A stretch of 64,000 bases of DNA from UBA961 sp041191145 (GTDB lineage Bacteria; Bacteroidota; Ignavibacteria; Kapaibacteriales; UBA961): assembly GCA_041191145.1 (NCBI GenBank), contig JBEEPK010000004.1:1-64000 (forward strand), written 5' to 3'. The position numbers and the translations under genes are program-made. Positions 1 through 9,105 of this stretch are shown piece after piece. The number at the start of each line of letters is the position of its first letter. Position 1 is the stretch's first letter. A model generated the notes under the pieces. The model was not told the DNA's origin, made no database searches, and saw nothing but the letters and a program-made list of their open reading frames with translations.

Positions 1-1792
1 ATTTTTGTCTGATCAAAGCTGAGATTTTGGCATTCTCAAAAGTATATCCGATTTGTCCGCAAGACATTATACCCAATCCATATAATGGGTCTATAAGTAA
101 TTGACCCGGCAATCCTGTCTCGGGTAGATAAATGGCAGAATCAAAATCATCTGTCTCAGACCATGCCATTCTGATTGACCAATTCCATGGACTCGATGTC
201 TGTGCCGAATGAAATTCTAATGCACAACCAATTCCAAATGATTGAGAATGAGTATTCATGATATGTGATTCAACTCTTATCACACTTCTGACTGAATTCC
301 CTCGATATGCTATTTCTGATCTTAAGCGCCAATCGGTCTCAGTCTGTAGATTCACGGTAGGTTTTTCGGATGAACGAATTTCATTCATCACTCTGAAGAG
401 TATACTTGTTTTATCTCCCATACAAGTCAATTGACCAATCATTCGAATCCCTTTCTTCAATGAATTGGAATTCTTTGAAGTAGAAATCTGGGAATACATT
501 TCATTATTGATTGCATACTTGAAAGAACCAATGGTACCATTCATCAGTACATGAATACCCTGATCATTGGAGCAAATCCCGCTTCTTCCGAATGATTGTC
601 CTATAGGAGACCGAAAGTCTGGATCAAAATATCGAATCATAATGGCTTGATCATGATTGCCTCCATCATGATGCAGCGTACACATCCCGCCATAATTGTA
701 TCTTCTGTCGAATAATGCATTTGCCGAAATAGTCCACTCCTTATTCAATTCAGACTGCATATCAAATGAAATCATCCATTGCTCTTGCTCACCAATTGAG
801 TATGCAGTGGGTGCTATTGCATGTCCATATTTTTGATAGAGTCCCGCCACCGAAAATACATGATTGACTATTTGAATTGTATTGAACATTGCCAGGCGCA
901 ATTCTTTAGTACCTTCTCTTTGATGTAATTCATGTTCTGTTCTTGCATAAGTACTAATTGGAAAACTCGTGAGTAAATCTTCATCATTGATTGTGGCATG
1001 TCGATACCTATTTGAAAAACTGAATCCGATTGTATTCTTGATATTATTGCTCTGCATGAAATATTGTCCACCAATACCTCTGAAATTCGAAAATTCAAGA
1101 AGGGAAGTTGTTGGTCTGATCGAACTTGACCATCGAAGTGCTCTTTGACTTGGTTTTGAAATATCCGCAATCGAGATCCCTGATGCAAGAAGACCACCCA
1201 TCCCATGTTCAATGGAATGATCACCGATTATCAACTTGTAATTCTTGTCCGAGTACTGCAATGATCCATATAACATGGCATGCTCATATGCTTCACCACT
1301 TTGCTTTCCATATGATAGTGCAAGGGTATATCGAGGATTCCCAATGAAGAGTCTTTGCATGAATGCTTCATTTGAACCTAGAAAAACGCCTTCGCGCATA
1401 CCTCGTGTTTCAGGTATTGATAGAGAAATTCTAGATCTATATCTTCCATGAATTTGCGTTTGTGGATTGCTTATTCTCGTACACTTGAGAAGGATGCGTC
1501 GAATGGATGTGTCGATATTCTTTGGTGATTGATTCAATAAATCTTGAACATTATCGATGTCGGGATATTGTTTGATCAATCGCTTTATCATGCGCATCAA
1601 TCCGTGAGTCATGCCCGGAAGGAAGAGCAATTCATCGGTGATATTTCGAAGATCCAATGGATGCACGGAATAGTATTCGAGCGCATCGAATTGTTGTTGA
1701 GTAGAAGTAAGAGTGCTTTCGTCCATCCCCACCGCATCATCTTGTGCGTGAGCAAAAGATGAGAAGAGAATGAGCAGTACAATGCTCGCCAT
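1..1792 (-). CDS. ComEA-like helix-hairpin-helix protein with outer-membrane barrel (partial)
   Basis: The frame is open from the ATG at 1792 to the window edge (597 codons), so the C-terminus is missing. It starts with a signal peptide ending FAHA/QDD. Residues about 45-90 (HPLDLRNITDELLFLPG, then KRLIKQYPDIDNVQDLL) match the helix-hairpin-helix module of ComEA-type proteins. The rest alternates polar and aromatic residues like a beta-barrel, with phrases such as NYGGM and RYNYGG. A GGGGG stretch precedes the start. Large secreted HHH-plus-barrel proteins are common in Bacteroidota; their role is unproven, with DNA handling or competence only suggested by the HHH part. It lies 18 bases after the MATE gene and is probably cotranscribed. 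Confidence 0.75.
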   Translation of the reverse strand, partial: MASIVLLILFSSFAHAQDDAVGMDESTLTSTQQQFDALEYYSVHPLDLRNITDELLFLPGMTHGLMRMIKRLIKQYPDIDNVQDLLNQSPKNIDTSIRRILLKCTRISNPQTQIHGRYRSRISLSIPETRGMREGVFLGSNEAFMQRLFIGNPRYTLALSYGKQSGEAYEHAMLYGSLQYSDKNYKLIIGDHSIEHGMGGLLASGISIADISKPSQRALRWSSSIRPTTSLLEFSNFRGIGGQYFMQSNNIKNTIGFSFSNRYRHATINDEDLLTSFPISTYARTEHELHQREGTKELRLAMFNTIQIVNHVFSVAGLYQKYGHAIAPTAYSIGEQEQWMISFDMQSELNKEWTISANALFDRRYNYGGMCTLHHDGGNHDQAIMIRYFDPDFRSPIGQSFGRSGICSNDQGIHVLMNGTIGSFKYAINNEMYSQISTSKNSNSLKKGIRMIGQLTCMGDKTSILFRVMNEIRSSEKPTVNLQTETDWRLRSEIAYRGNSVRSVIRVESHIMNTHSQSFGIGCALEFHSAQTSSPWNWSIRMAWSETDDFDSAIYLPETGLPGQLLIDPLYGLGIMSCGQIGYTFENAKISALIRQK

Positions 1793-1810
1793 GATGCCCC
1801 CTGAATCATA

Positions 1811-3196
1811 TCAGATATGCACGGCGATCCATTTTCTTGAACGATACTGTTGAAATCCAATCACCGTGAGCGCAATATAGCTCAATACGACTCCGATCCA
1901 AATGCCGGATTCACGAAGCGGTGTATATCGGGAGAGAATGAAGGCCAATGGGATTTGAATCACGACCAAAGCTGTAAATACAATCATCATGCTTCGAGCT
2001 GCGGCACCCGCGCCACTGATGACGCGTAATGTGATTGAACCGATGGCAAAGAAAATATATCCGAAACATGCGATATGAAGATATTCAACTGTCTCACGAA
2101 TGATATTTGGATCATCGGTATAGATTCGAGCGAAATATTCACCGAAGAGATATGTGAGGATTGCAAGAATTCCCAAGAGCCATGACAATTGCTTAACAGC
2201 AGATCGATAAAACATGCCGATGCGATCAATTTGTTTTGCTCCAAGATTCTGACCCGTAGCAGTTTCAAGTGCGATGCCCATTGCAAAGACAGACATGAAA
2301 GCAAAAAGATCAACCTTTAATCCCAATGTATATGCCGCAAGCGTGACTTTTGGATCGAAATATGATGCGAATGTGAAGAGAGCCAATCGACTGATGCTGA
2401 CGGAGAACATTTGAAGTGATGACCAAATGCCTTGTTTAACAATTCTGCCAAGAAGTGGGAAATCAAATCTGAAGTCATTGAATGATAATGTCAAGCCTGC
2501 CTTACCGGTGATGATCATCGACAATGAAATGATTGCTCCAATAATTTGCGATGCCGCAGTTGCAATTCCAGCGCCAAGCATTCCATATTCAGGGATGAAT
2601 CCCCAACCAAAAATCAGAATAGGTGCAAGGATTGCATTGATGATTGTGGTAAGCAGAAGAATCGACATCGGATATACGGAATTACCCGATGAGCGAATGA
2701 TTGCATTGATTTGAAATGTCACGAAATTACCAGGCACGCCGAAGAGCAATGCATAGAGATATACTTCAGTGAATGCATAGACATCGGGATCTCTGTCTAA
2801 TCCGAGCGCATGCAAGGTAGTGGGAAGAAGCATGCCAAGTATAATTGCAAGTATCGTTGAGAATGCAAGCATTGTCATGATGCCTTGAGTGGCCGTATAG
2901 GATGCTTGCTCTCGATTTCCTTCACCAATTCTGCGCGCCACGATGATTCCGGTTCCAATGGCAAAGCCACTTCCGAAATTAAAAATCATGAAGCCCAATT
3001 GCTCGCTCACACCGATTGCGGCGATTGCTGCAGATCCGAGTTTGCTGACAAAAAAAGTATCTATCCATGAATACAGCATATTCACGATAAAACTGAAAGC
3101 AAGCGGCAAAGCAAAAATGCGAAGAGTGGAATCGATGGGACCATTCAATAGGTCCACACCCATTCTTTGTTGTTTTTGTGGTGAAGGTTGACTCAT
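1811..3196 (-). CDS. MATE family efflux transporter
   Basis: A 461-residue inner-membrane protein with about twelve hydrophobic segments in two similar halves, typical of MatE (NorM/DinF-type) exporters that expel drugs or metabolites using Na+ or H+ gradients. Family-like stretches include the N-terminal NGPIDSTLRIFALPLAFS and the conserved WIDTFFVSKLG helix. An ATG at 3217 is also in frame, but it lies inside a terminator hairpin at 3205-3226, so the ATG at 3196 (MSQPSPQKQ) is the better start. The gene follows the tatD read-through gene and precedes the HHH protein. The substrate cannot be predicted. Confidence 0.88.
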   Translation of the reverse strand: MSQPSPQKQQRMGVDLLNGPIDSTLRIFALPLAFSFIVNMLYSWIDTFFVSKLGSAAIAAIGVSEQLGFMIFNFGSGFAIGTGIIVARRIGEGNREQASYTATQGIMTMLAFSTILAIILGMLLPTTLHALGLDRDPDVYAFTEVYLYALLFGVPGNFVTFQINAIIRSSGNSVYPMSILLLTTIINAILAPILIFGWGFIPEYGMLGAGIATAASQIIGAIISLSMIITGKAGLTLSFNDFRFDFPLLGRIVKQGIWSSLQMFSVSISRLALFTFASYFDPKVTLAAYTLGLKVDLFAFMSVFAMGIALETATGQNLGAKQIDRIGMFYRSAVKQLSWLLGILAILTYLFGEYFARIYTDDPNIIRETVEYLHIACFGYIFFAIGSITLRVISGAGAAARSMMIVFTALVVIQIPLAFILSRYTPLRESGIWIGVVLSYIALTVIGFQQYRSRKWIAVHI

Positions 3197-3199
3197 TGG

Positions 3200-3226
3200 C
3201 AAAAACCCATCAATCACTTGATGGGT
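3200..3226 (-). terminator. Rho-independent terminator after the tatD/barrel gene
   Basis: On the minus strand ACCCATCAA and TTGATGGGT form a perfect 9-bp stem with a 4-base loop, followed directly by TTTTTG. It ends the tatD/barrel transcript and partly separates the MATE gene from it. Confidence 0.75.
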
Positions 3227-3232
3227 CGAGGA

Positions 3233-3976
3233 TCAGAATTTCGGATACCAAAGTATCGTCAATCTCGGCAGTGAATAAAATGTTGAGATTTCAATATCGC
3301 CCCAATCTTTGTATTTCTGTTCATTGGGTAAATTGATGGTGTCATTCTTACTTTCAAAGTCCAAACGCCATTCAGCGATAGGAATGATCATGCCGAATGA
3401 AGTTGGGATATTCACCATGAAACCTGCACCGGCATTGAATGCCAATTGACTGTCATCAGTGAATAAAACATTGGTTGAATGAATTCTCTTGGATTGAAAA
3501 TTAATGCCACCCAATGCAAAGAATGCAACCTTGCTTCGAGGATTGGCGATTGCTCGGGCAGTGATATTGAAAACTGTATAGACATCAGGATCCGTTGGTG
3601 TTCCGGGAACAGGCAATGCATTCTTTAGTTTTGCATTATTTCTGGTATGCAAGATTCCGGCTTCAAGCATCAAGAATTCGAGTGGATTATAGGCAACACT
3701 AAAACCAAGTGCAGGATTTCCGTCCCATGAGCGCGTATCTCTTCTCTCAGGTCTGTCTATATCAGTCAATGTTTCGACAATTGTATTTGTTGCAAGTGAA
3801 GGACCAAATCCAATAAATCTTGCATATGGATTTTTTTCGATTGATTGTACTTGTTCTTCAGTGTCTTCCTCATTTCGGTCATCTTGTGCGATGATAGGAA
3901 ATGTTGAAAGTCCAAAAAGAAAGACTATGAGGAATAGTGGTAGTCTGAATAAAGACTTTGCATTATTGCTAGTCAT
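3233..3976 (-). CDS. Secreted outer-membrane barrel-like protein nested in the tatD frame (proposed internal start)
   Basis: An ATG at 3976 is preceded by CGAGGAG with an eight- to nine-base gap, a good Shine-Dalgarno sequence. Translation from it gives 247 residues: a short basic start (MTSNNAKSLFRL), a hydrophobic core (PLFLIVFLFGLSTF) and a cleavage-like PIIA/QDD, which is a complete signal peptide. The mature part is glycine- and aromatic-rich (FIGFGPSLATN, ALGGINFQ, FNAGAGFMVN) and ends in an aromatic-containing strand, like small outer-membrane barrels of this phylum. Its first twelve codons are also the last codons of TatD. The function is unknown. The alternative is that it is only the tail of a fusion. 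Confidence 0.6.
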   Translation of the reverse strand: MTSNNAKSLFRLPLFLIVFLFGLSTFPIIAQDDRNEEDTEEQVQSIEKNPYARFIGFGPSLATNTIVETLTDIDRPERRDTRSWDGNPALGFSVAYNPLEFLMLEAGILHTRNNAKLKNALPVPGTPTDPDVYTVFNITARAIANPRSKVAFFALGGINFQSKRIHSTNVLFTDDSQLAFNAGAGFMVNIPTSFGMIIPIAEWRLDFESKNDTINLPNEQKYKDWGDIEISTFYSLPRLTILWYPKF

Positions 3977-4696
3977 GGTGATTATCTCCTCGAAAGTGAG
4001 TGCATGTATATCGGCAATCTTTTGGGCTATGAAGCGAACAAATTGTGGTTCATTTCTTTTGCCACGATGTGGAACCGGAGTCATATACGGTGAATCGGTT
4101 TCAATCATGATTTTGTCCAAAGGAGTCGCTCGAACAATCTCATCCAAAATACTTTTCTTATATGTGATATTTCCTGTGAAGGAAATATGAAAACCGAGAT
4201 CCAAAGCTTTATGAAGCATTGTTAAGTCCGAAGAGAAACAATGAAGCACTCCTTTGAGTTCACCTGTCTGCTCTTCTTGTAATATCTCAAGCATGTCATC
4301 ATCAGATTCACGATTATGAATGATCACGGGAAAATCATGAGACTTGGCGATATTCAATTGTCTGCGAAAGACATCTTTCTGTACATTCTTTGGGGCGAAA
4401 TCATAATAATAATCAAGTCCGATTTCACCGACCGCTTTTACTTTTGACATTGAAAGTGAAGAAGTGATGCGCTCCTCCACCTCATTTGAATAGTCATTTG
4501 CATTATGTGGATGCACGCCCATTCCGCAGTAAATATTGTCATATTGATTACAAATGGACAATACTCCATCATAACGATTGGGTTCAATTGCAGGAATGAT
4601 AATTGCCTTGACACCATTTGCAAAAGCTTGCGCTATCATCTCGTCACGATCTTCGTCGAAGATATCGGCATCTATGTGTGCATGCGTGTCTATCAA
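3233..4696 (-). CDS. tatD: TatD family metal-dependent hydrolase read through into a secreted barrel protein
   Basis: One 487-codon frame joins two proteins. Residues 1-252 are a complete TatD-type DNase/hydrolase: HxH at 5-7 (DTHAHID), Glu91 (GEIGLDYY), His127 (IIHNRE), His152 (LHCFSSD) and Asp201 (ETDSPY) are all present. The TatD part ends in the usual NNAKSLFRL, but no stop follows. The frame continues into a hydrophobic signal-peptide-like segment (253-270) and a 215-residue beta-rich domain ending in KF. The start overlaps tsaE by four bases (ATGA). A cytoplasmic nuclease with an internal signal peptide makes no simple sense, so internal initiation at 3976 is proposed as a separate entry. 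Lost stop, sequencing error or true fusion remain open. Confidence 0.85.
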   Translation of the reverse strand: MIDTHAHIDADIFDEDRDEMIAQAFANGVKAIIIPAIEPNRYDGVLSICNQYDNIYCGMGVHPHNANDYSNEVEERITSSLSMSKVKAVGEIGLDYYYDFAPKNVQKDVFRRQLNIAKSHDFPVIIHNRESDDDMLEILQEEQTGELKGVLHCFSSDLTMLHKALDLGFHISFTGNITYKKSILDEIVRATPLDKIMIETDSPYMTPVPHRGKRNEPQFVRFIAQKIADIHALTFEEIITMTSNNAKSLFRLPLFLIVFLFGLSTFPIIAQDDRNEEDTEEQVQSIEKNPYARFIGFGPSLATNTIVETLTDIDRPERRDTRSWDGNPALGFSVAYNPLEFLMLEAGILHTRNNAKLKNALPVPGTPTDPDVYTVFNITARAIANPRSKVAFFALGGINFQSKRIHSTNVLFTDDSQLAFNAGAGFMVNIPTSFGMIIPIAEWRLDFESKNDTINLPNEQKYKDWGDIEISTFYSLPRLTILWYPKF

Positions 4697-5154
4697 CGAT
4701 TCTTACCCAAATATTCAATATGTATCTGTCTTTCTTCTTCCTGATCGGGCAAGGTCTTGATTGTGACTTTCCAGTCTGTTTGAGGCATTCCTGTTCCTGC
4801 TTTCTCAGGCCATTCAACAAATTTGATTACATTTTCATCGCTCATGCATTCGGAAAATCCAATCTCAAGCAATTCTTTCTCATCTTGAATACGGTATAAA
4901 TCAATATGATACAATGCAATCTCGATGCCATCGGGATTTGTTCCGATATATTGATTCATGATTGTGAATGTAGGACTAGACACTATATCATGTACCAAAT
5001 AATATGCACAAACGCCCCGTACGAATTCGGTTTTTCCTGCACCCAAATCACCCGCGAGTGTTATGATGTCACCTGCTGATAATTTCTCTGCAAATCGTTT
5101 TCCGATAGATCGAGTTTCTTCTTCCGAATAAGAGTGGTAGCTATCTGCTTCCAT
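4693..5154 (-). CDS. tsaE: tRNA threonylcarbamoyladenosine biosynthesis ATPase TsaE
   Basis: TsaE is the P-loop ATPase that works with TsaB and TsaD to make the t6A modification on ANN-decoding tRNAs. The Walker A motif GDLGAGKTEFVRG, the SPTFTIMNQY motif and HIDLYR are all present. The frame is open to 5178, but the family normally begins shortly before SEEETRSIGKRF, so the ATG at 5154 (MEADSYHS, 153 residues) is preferred; 5160 is also possible. Its end overlaps the tatD start by four bases, which implies translational coupling. A hairpin separates it from porX upstream. Confidence 0.93.
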   Translation of the reverse strand: MEADSYHSYSEEETRSIGKRFAEKLSAGDIITLAGDLGAGKTEFVRGVCAYYLVHDIVSSPTFTIMNQYIGTNPDGIEIALYHIDLYRIQDEKELLEIGFSECMSDENVIKFVEWPEKAGTGMPQTDWKVTIKTLPDQEEERQIHIEYLGKNR

Positions 5155-5177
5155 GCGCATGCACTTATTGTGAAACA

Positions 5178-5208
5178 AAATGATTGGGACAGATCAATGA
5201 CCTGTCCC
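5178..5208 (-). terminator. Hairpin between porX and tsaE, possible weak terminator
   Basis: GGGACAG (5186-5192) pairs with CTGTCCC (5202-5208) across a nine-base loop. On the minus strand it is followed by AATCATTTTG rather than a clean T run, so it may only attenuate transcription. Confidence 0.45.
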
Positions 5209-5213
5209 GAACT

Positions 5214-6788
5214 TTAGCGAGGTTCCAATGTGATGACAGGCAAAATCATTTCTTCAAGTGAAATTCCGCCATGCTGAAAACTATCGCGATATTTCTGTAC
5301 ATAATGATTGAATTCTGTTGGATACACAAAATATGTATCTTCCTTTGCAATGATATAATTGGTGGAAGCAGTATGCTCCGGTAATTTATAATGCTCGGGA
5401 TCTTTGATTGTCATTGCATTTTTGGCATCAGACTTCACATTCTTTCCATGCTTGAAGCGAAGATTCGTGGATGTCTCACGATCGCCATGAGCTTTTACGG
5501 CATGCATGCAACGAACAGAACCATGATCGGTTGTGATTACGATATTGATGTCTTTGTACTGGGACAAAGTCCGAAGCATTCCTAAAAATGATGAGTGCTT
5601 GAACCATGACTTTGTGAGTGAGCGATAAGCGGACTCATCCGGTGCGATTTCCTTGAGAATCGGATAATCAGAACGAGAATGTGCAATCATGTCCACTGCA
5701 TTCACTACAATTGCAGTAAGATGATTTCGGGTATATCGCTGTATGTCATTCTCGATTCTTTTTCCAAAATCAGTGTCAATGATCTTGACATAAGAAAGAT
5801 CGTTCTTTAGTTCAATTCTTCTGCGTTTGAGCAATGCCGCCAGCAATTCTTTTTCATGTGAGTTTTGACTATGTTCACTCACACCAGGCACATCGCCCTT
5901 CCAATAATTTGGATAATGCTTTTTGATGTCTGCAGGAAAAAGTCCGGCAAAAATCGCATTTCTTGCATACGGAGTTGCTGTTGGAATGATTGAACAGTAA
6001 TAGTCCTTCTGCACGGTGAAATATGGTCTGATGAGTTCTTCCATCATCAACCATTGATCGAGTCGCATGCAGTCAATCACAAAGAAGAATGTTGGCTTGC
6101 CATTTGACAATTTTGGAATGACAAATTTATCGGCAATATGAGGAGAAAGTTTCGGTGCAGATGAATCATCGCCTCTGAGCCAAGATTCATAATTGTTCTC
6201 AACGAATTTTCCGAATTCCGCATTACACTCTCGCCATTGATCCTTGAGCGTCTGTTGAAAACCAAGCTCAGGATGCATATCAAGTTCAATGCTCCAATTC
6301 ACCATTTTCAAATAAACATCCAACCAATCGGACCAATCCATGAAACCGTGAAGTCGGCGTGCGATTTCAGAAAATCCCTGCAAATAATCATGAGTGATTT
6401 TTTCTTCTGCGATTCTTCTGGATTCAAGGAATTTCTTGCATGCAGCAAGAATTTGTGCGGGATTTACAGGTTTGGTGAGATAATCATCGATCTTTCCTCC
6501 GATTGCCTGCTCCATCAATGATTCGGCTTCATTTTTTGTGACCATCACGACAGGCATTGAAGGATCTATATCCTTGAGTACGGATAAGGTTTCTAGTCCT
6601 GACATTCCAACCATTGATTCATCAAGAAACACTAAATCATAGGAAGTATTGGAGGCAAGTTCAATGGCGTCTTCACCATTGGTGGCGGTTTCTACATCAT
6701 AACCGCGTTGATTGAGAAGTATGATATGCGGCTTGAGAAGCTCAATCTCATCATCAATCCAAAGTATGCGCTTTTTTGATTGTTCCAT
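5214..6788 (-). CDS. porX: PorX-type response regulator with PglZ effector domain
   Basis: This 524-residue protein has a receiver domain at 1-125 (acidic pocket IDDE at 11-14, phospho-acceptor Asp56 in FLDES, Thr84, Lys106) joined to a PglZ domain of the alkaline phosphatase superfamily (FFFVIDCMRLDQW near 235-246, ITTDHGSVR near 415). This architecture and length are those of PorX, which in Bacteroidota controls type IX secretion genes together with the kinase PorY and a sigma factor. No porY or secretion genes lie in the window. It heads the minus-strand run into tsaE and tatD, although a hairpin separates it from tsaE. PorX identity is a family-level call. Confidence 0.88.
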   Translation of the reverse strand: MEQSKKRILWIDDEIELLKPHIILLNQRGYDVETATNGEDAIELASNTSYDLVFLDESMVGMSGLETLSVLKDIDPSMPVVMVTKNEAESLMEQAIGGKIDDYLTKPVNPAQILAACKKFLESRRIAEEKITHDYLQGFSEIARRLHGFMDWSDWLDVYLKMVNWSIELDMHPELGFQQTLKDQWRECNAEFGKFVENNYESWLRGDDSSAPKLSPHIADKFVIPKLSNGKPTFFFVIDCMRLDQWLMMEELIRPYFTVQKDYYCSIIPTATPYARNAIFAGLFPADIKKHYPNYWKGDVPGVSEHSQNSHEKELLAALLKRRRIELKNDLSYVKIIDTDFGKRIENDIQRYTRNHLTAIVVNAVDMIAHSRSDYPILKEIAPDESAYRSLTKSWFKHSSFLGMLRTLSQYKDINIVITTDHGSVRCMHAVKAHGDRETSTNLRFKHGKNVKSDAKNAMTIKDPEHYKLPEHTASTNYIIAKEDTYFVYPTEFNHYVQKYRDSFQHGGISLEEMILPVITLEPR

Positions 6789-7006
6789 TGTCTAATACTC
6801 CATTGTTCCTTGATACATGCATGAATCATTGCATTGTGATAATCTTATCAATTTGTGTGATAATGAATTGTCTTGCAATAAAAATGGACTCAAGGAGTAT
6901 GGCGGCCTCAGATTAATGGAAAAAGATTTCTGCAAATATCGGATTATGAAAGGCAATCCCCAAATAAAGTCGGAAGTTAGCGGAGCTAGACCTTTAAGTA
7001 TAATTT

Positions 7007-8164
7007 TTATTGTAAAAACTTCTTCGCCAGAATTCTTGCCTCGCGATCGGCTTCATCAATTTGATGCATTTCCGGATTGTCAATTATTGATATCTGTCCC
7101 AATACTTTTTCGATAATTTGGGGTATTTGCATAAAACTTGCCTTGTTTTCTAAAAAGTATTGTACAGCAATTTCATTCGCAGCATTCAGAATCGCGGGAG
7201 CTGTACCTCCGGCTTTCATGGCATCATATGCCAATTGCAGACATGGAAAGCGCTCTGTATCTGGTTTGAAAAAAGATAAGTTTCCGGCAGTGAGCAAATC
7301 CAGTTTGGGTAAATCTGCATGTCTTCTTTCAGGATAAAACAATGCATAGATTATTGGCACGCGCATATCAGGCGTGCCAAGTTGCGCTTTGATGGATGCA
7401 TCACCGAATTGCACGAGTGAATGTATGATGCTTTGTGGATGAATCACCACCTCGATTTGTTCGGGCGTGAGATCGAAGAGCCAGCGAGCTTCAATGACCT
7501 CGAATCCTTTATTCATAAGCGTTGCGGAATCAATCGTGATTTTCTGACCCATCACCCAATTGGGATGCTTGAGCGCCTGTTCTCTTGTTATGAATGGAAA
7601 TGCAACTTTTTCGAATTCCCGAAATGGACCACCGGATGCTGTCAATATGATTTTGTCGATCATGGATCGCTCTTCGCCTGCCATGCATTGCAGAATGGCA
7701 CTATGCTCACTGTCAACAGCGAGTATCGGTACCTGCTTTTCTTTTGCAGATTTCATCACTATAGAGCCGGCACTTACAAGTGTCTCTTTATTCGCAAGTG
7801 CTATTGTTGCGCCTTGCTCGATTGCGGCCAATGTTGGCGCAACTCCGCTGAAACCAACCAATGCCTGCATCACGATATCATTGTCGGGATGACTCGCCGC
7901 TGCAATTACGCCTTCTTCACCGCAAAGGATTTCGCCTTTGAATGATGTGTTGCTTTTGAATTCTCTCCATGCATCTTCATTGCTAATAGCAACTGCTTTA
8001 GGATTGAATTCTCTGATTTGATCTTCCAATTCCTTGATGCGAGTATTTGCTGTGAGAACATTGATAGAAAAATCATCTTTGAATTGTCTGACGATGTCCA
8101 AGGTTTGAGTCCCAATGGAACCGGTTGAGCCGAGTATTGTGAGAGTTCTCAAGTGTTTCCTCAA
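7007..8164 (-). CDS. dxr: 1-deoxy-D-xylulose 5-phosphate reductoisomerase
   Basis: Dxr converts DXP to 2-C-methyl-D-erythritol 4-phosphate with NADPH, the committed step of the non-mevalonate isoprenoid pathway. The 385-residue length is normal. Visible family features are the NADPH-binding GSTGSIGTQTLDIV near the N-terminus, VDSEHSAI, the flexible-loop region ASGGPFR and HPNWVMGQKITIDSATLMNKG. The start overlaps the stop of the preceding outer-membrane protein gene by four bases (ATGA), so rlmN, that gene and dxr form one tightly coupled operon. No clear terminator follows in the 218 bases before porX. Confidence 0.97.
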   Translation of the reverse strand: MRKHLRTLTILGSTGSIGTQTLDIVRQFKDDFSINVLTANTRIKELEDQIREFNPKAVAISNEDAWREFKSNTSFKGEILCGEEGVIAAASHPDNDIVMQALVGFSGVAPTLAAIEQGATIALANKETLVSAGSIVMKSAKEKQVPILAVDSEHSAILQCMAGEERSMIDKIILTASGGPFREFEKVAFPFITREQALKHPNWVMGQKITIDSATLMNKGFEVIEARWLFDLTPEQIEVVIHPQSIIHSLVQFGDASIKAQLGTPDMRVPIIYALFYPERRHADLPKLDLLTAGNLSFFKPDTERFPCLQLAYDAMKAGGTAPAILNAANEIAVQYFLENKASFMQIPQIIEKVLGQISIIDNPEMHQIDEADREARILAKKFLQ

Positions 8165-9105
8165 TTAAATGGTAGCCATTGGAATCGCACTGCTGGTACG
8201 ATTGCCGGTGCGGTGAGCATTGCCAATCCTGCATCCATCGAATAACGATCATTGTTCAAACGGAGTCCGATGAATCCTGCTGAATTTCTGGGACGCATGA
8301 TGTCTGCACACCAAAGTTCTGCCAATACGCGAGTATCATGTCTGGAAAATAAGCGAATGTCAAAACCTAATCCAAAACCCAATGCACCATCATTAAAATT
8401 TATGATGCCTGAACCCCATCTTCCTGCATTAGCTTCATACACATTTTCAGAACCGGTCTTGAAAAAGAGAGCAGTGGTCAATATTGTTCTCGGCATGTGA
8501 AAGGAACCAATCATGTATGCATGTTGTATGAGATTCGCACTATTCGCATAGATGAGTGAGTAACCGCCGGCGAGAGTATAATGTCCGGGAATATTTTCCT
8601 GCTCTTCTTCGTAAAAAGTGTATTTCACATTCACATGCTTTCCTTGCTCTTCGAATGATAAGCCGGGGATGAATGTCATGCCACCATTTATGGAAATATC
8701 TTCATAGCCAAAGCCTGCCTGAACAAATGCCAATTGCGTGATGGATACATAAGAATCCAATCCAATGGGATCTGCAGTTGGCATGAAGTACAATGATGAT
8801 TGCTGCCTATATACAGTTCGAATTGTTTGAATATGCGCAATCTCATCTGAATAGAGAGTGATGTCTCCAATCATAGCCTTTACGATGATGGATTCAATGA
8901 TCGTGGAATCTTCTCTGATTGTATTCTCACCTTTTTCTTTGTACTGACCTGTAAGAATATCTCCATTCGCCAATCTGAATCTGTATGAAAGATCTTTCTG
9001 TAGTTTAATGGAAGAGAATGGTTCATTTGTGAATATGTCTTCATCAGCAAGCAATGTGATTGCACAGCATAATATCATCATGAGTAATGATGCGATGAAT
9101 TTCAT
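8161..9105 (-). CDS. Predicted outer-membrane beta-barrel protein, function unknown
   Basis: A 314-residue secreted protein of unknown function. The frame is open to 9156, but the ATG at 9105 (MKFIASLLMMILCCAITLLA) gives a clean signal peptide and overlaps the rlmN stop as ATGA. After an N-terminal part of about 80 residues with LANGDILTGQYKEKG, the protein is glycine- and aromatic-rich with repeated amphipathic strands, and it ends in VRFQWLPFN, resembling the C-terminal strand of outer-membrane proteins. It sits between rlmN and dxr with overlaps on both sides, so it is coexpressed with housekeeping genes although no functional link is obvious. Confidence 0.75.
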   Translation of the reverse strand: MKFIASLLMMILCCAITLLADEDIFTNEPFSSIKLQKDLSYRFRLANGDILTGQYKEKGENTIREDSTIIESIIVKAMIGDITLYSDEIAHIQTIRTVYRQQSSLYFMPTADPIGLDSYVSITQLAFVQAGFGYEDISINGGMTFIPGLSFEEQGKHVNVKYTFYEEEQENIPGHYTLAGGYSLIYANSANLIQHAYMIGSFHMPRTILTTALFFKTGSENVYEANAGRWGSGIINFNDGALGFGLGFDIRLFSRHDTRVLAELWCADIMRPRNSAGFIGLRLNNDRYSMDAGLAMLTAPAIVPAVRFQWLPFN

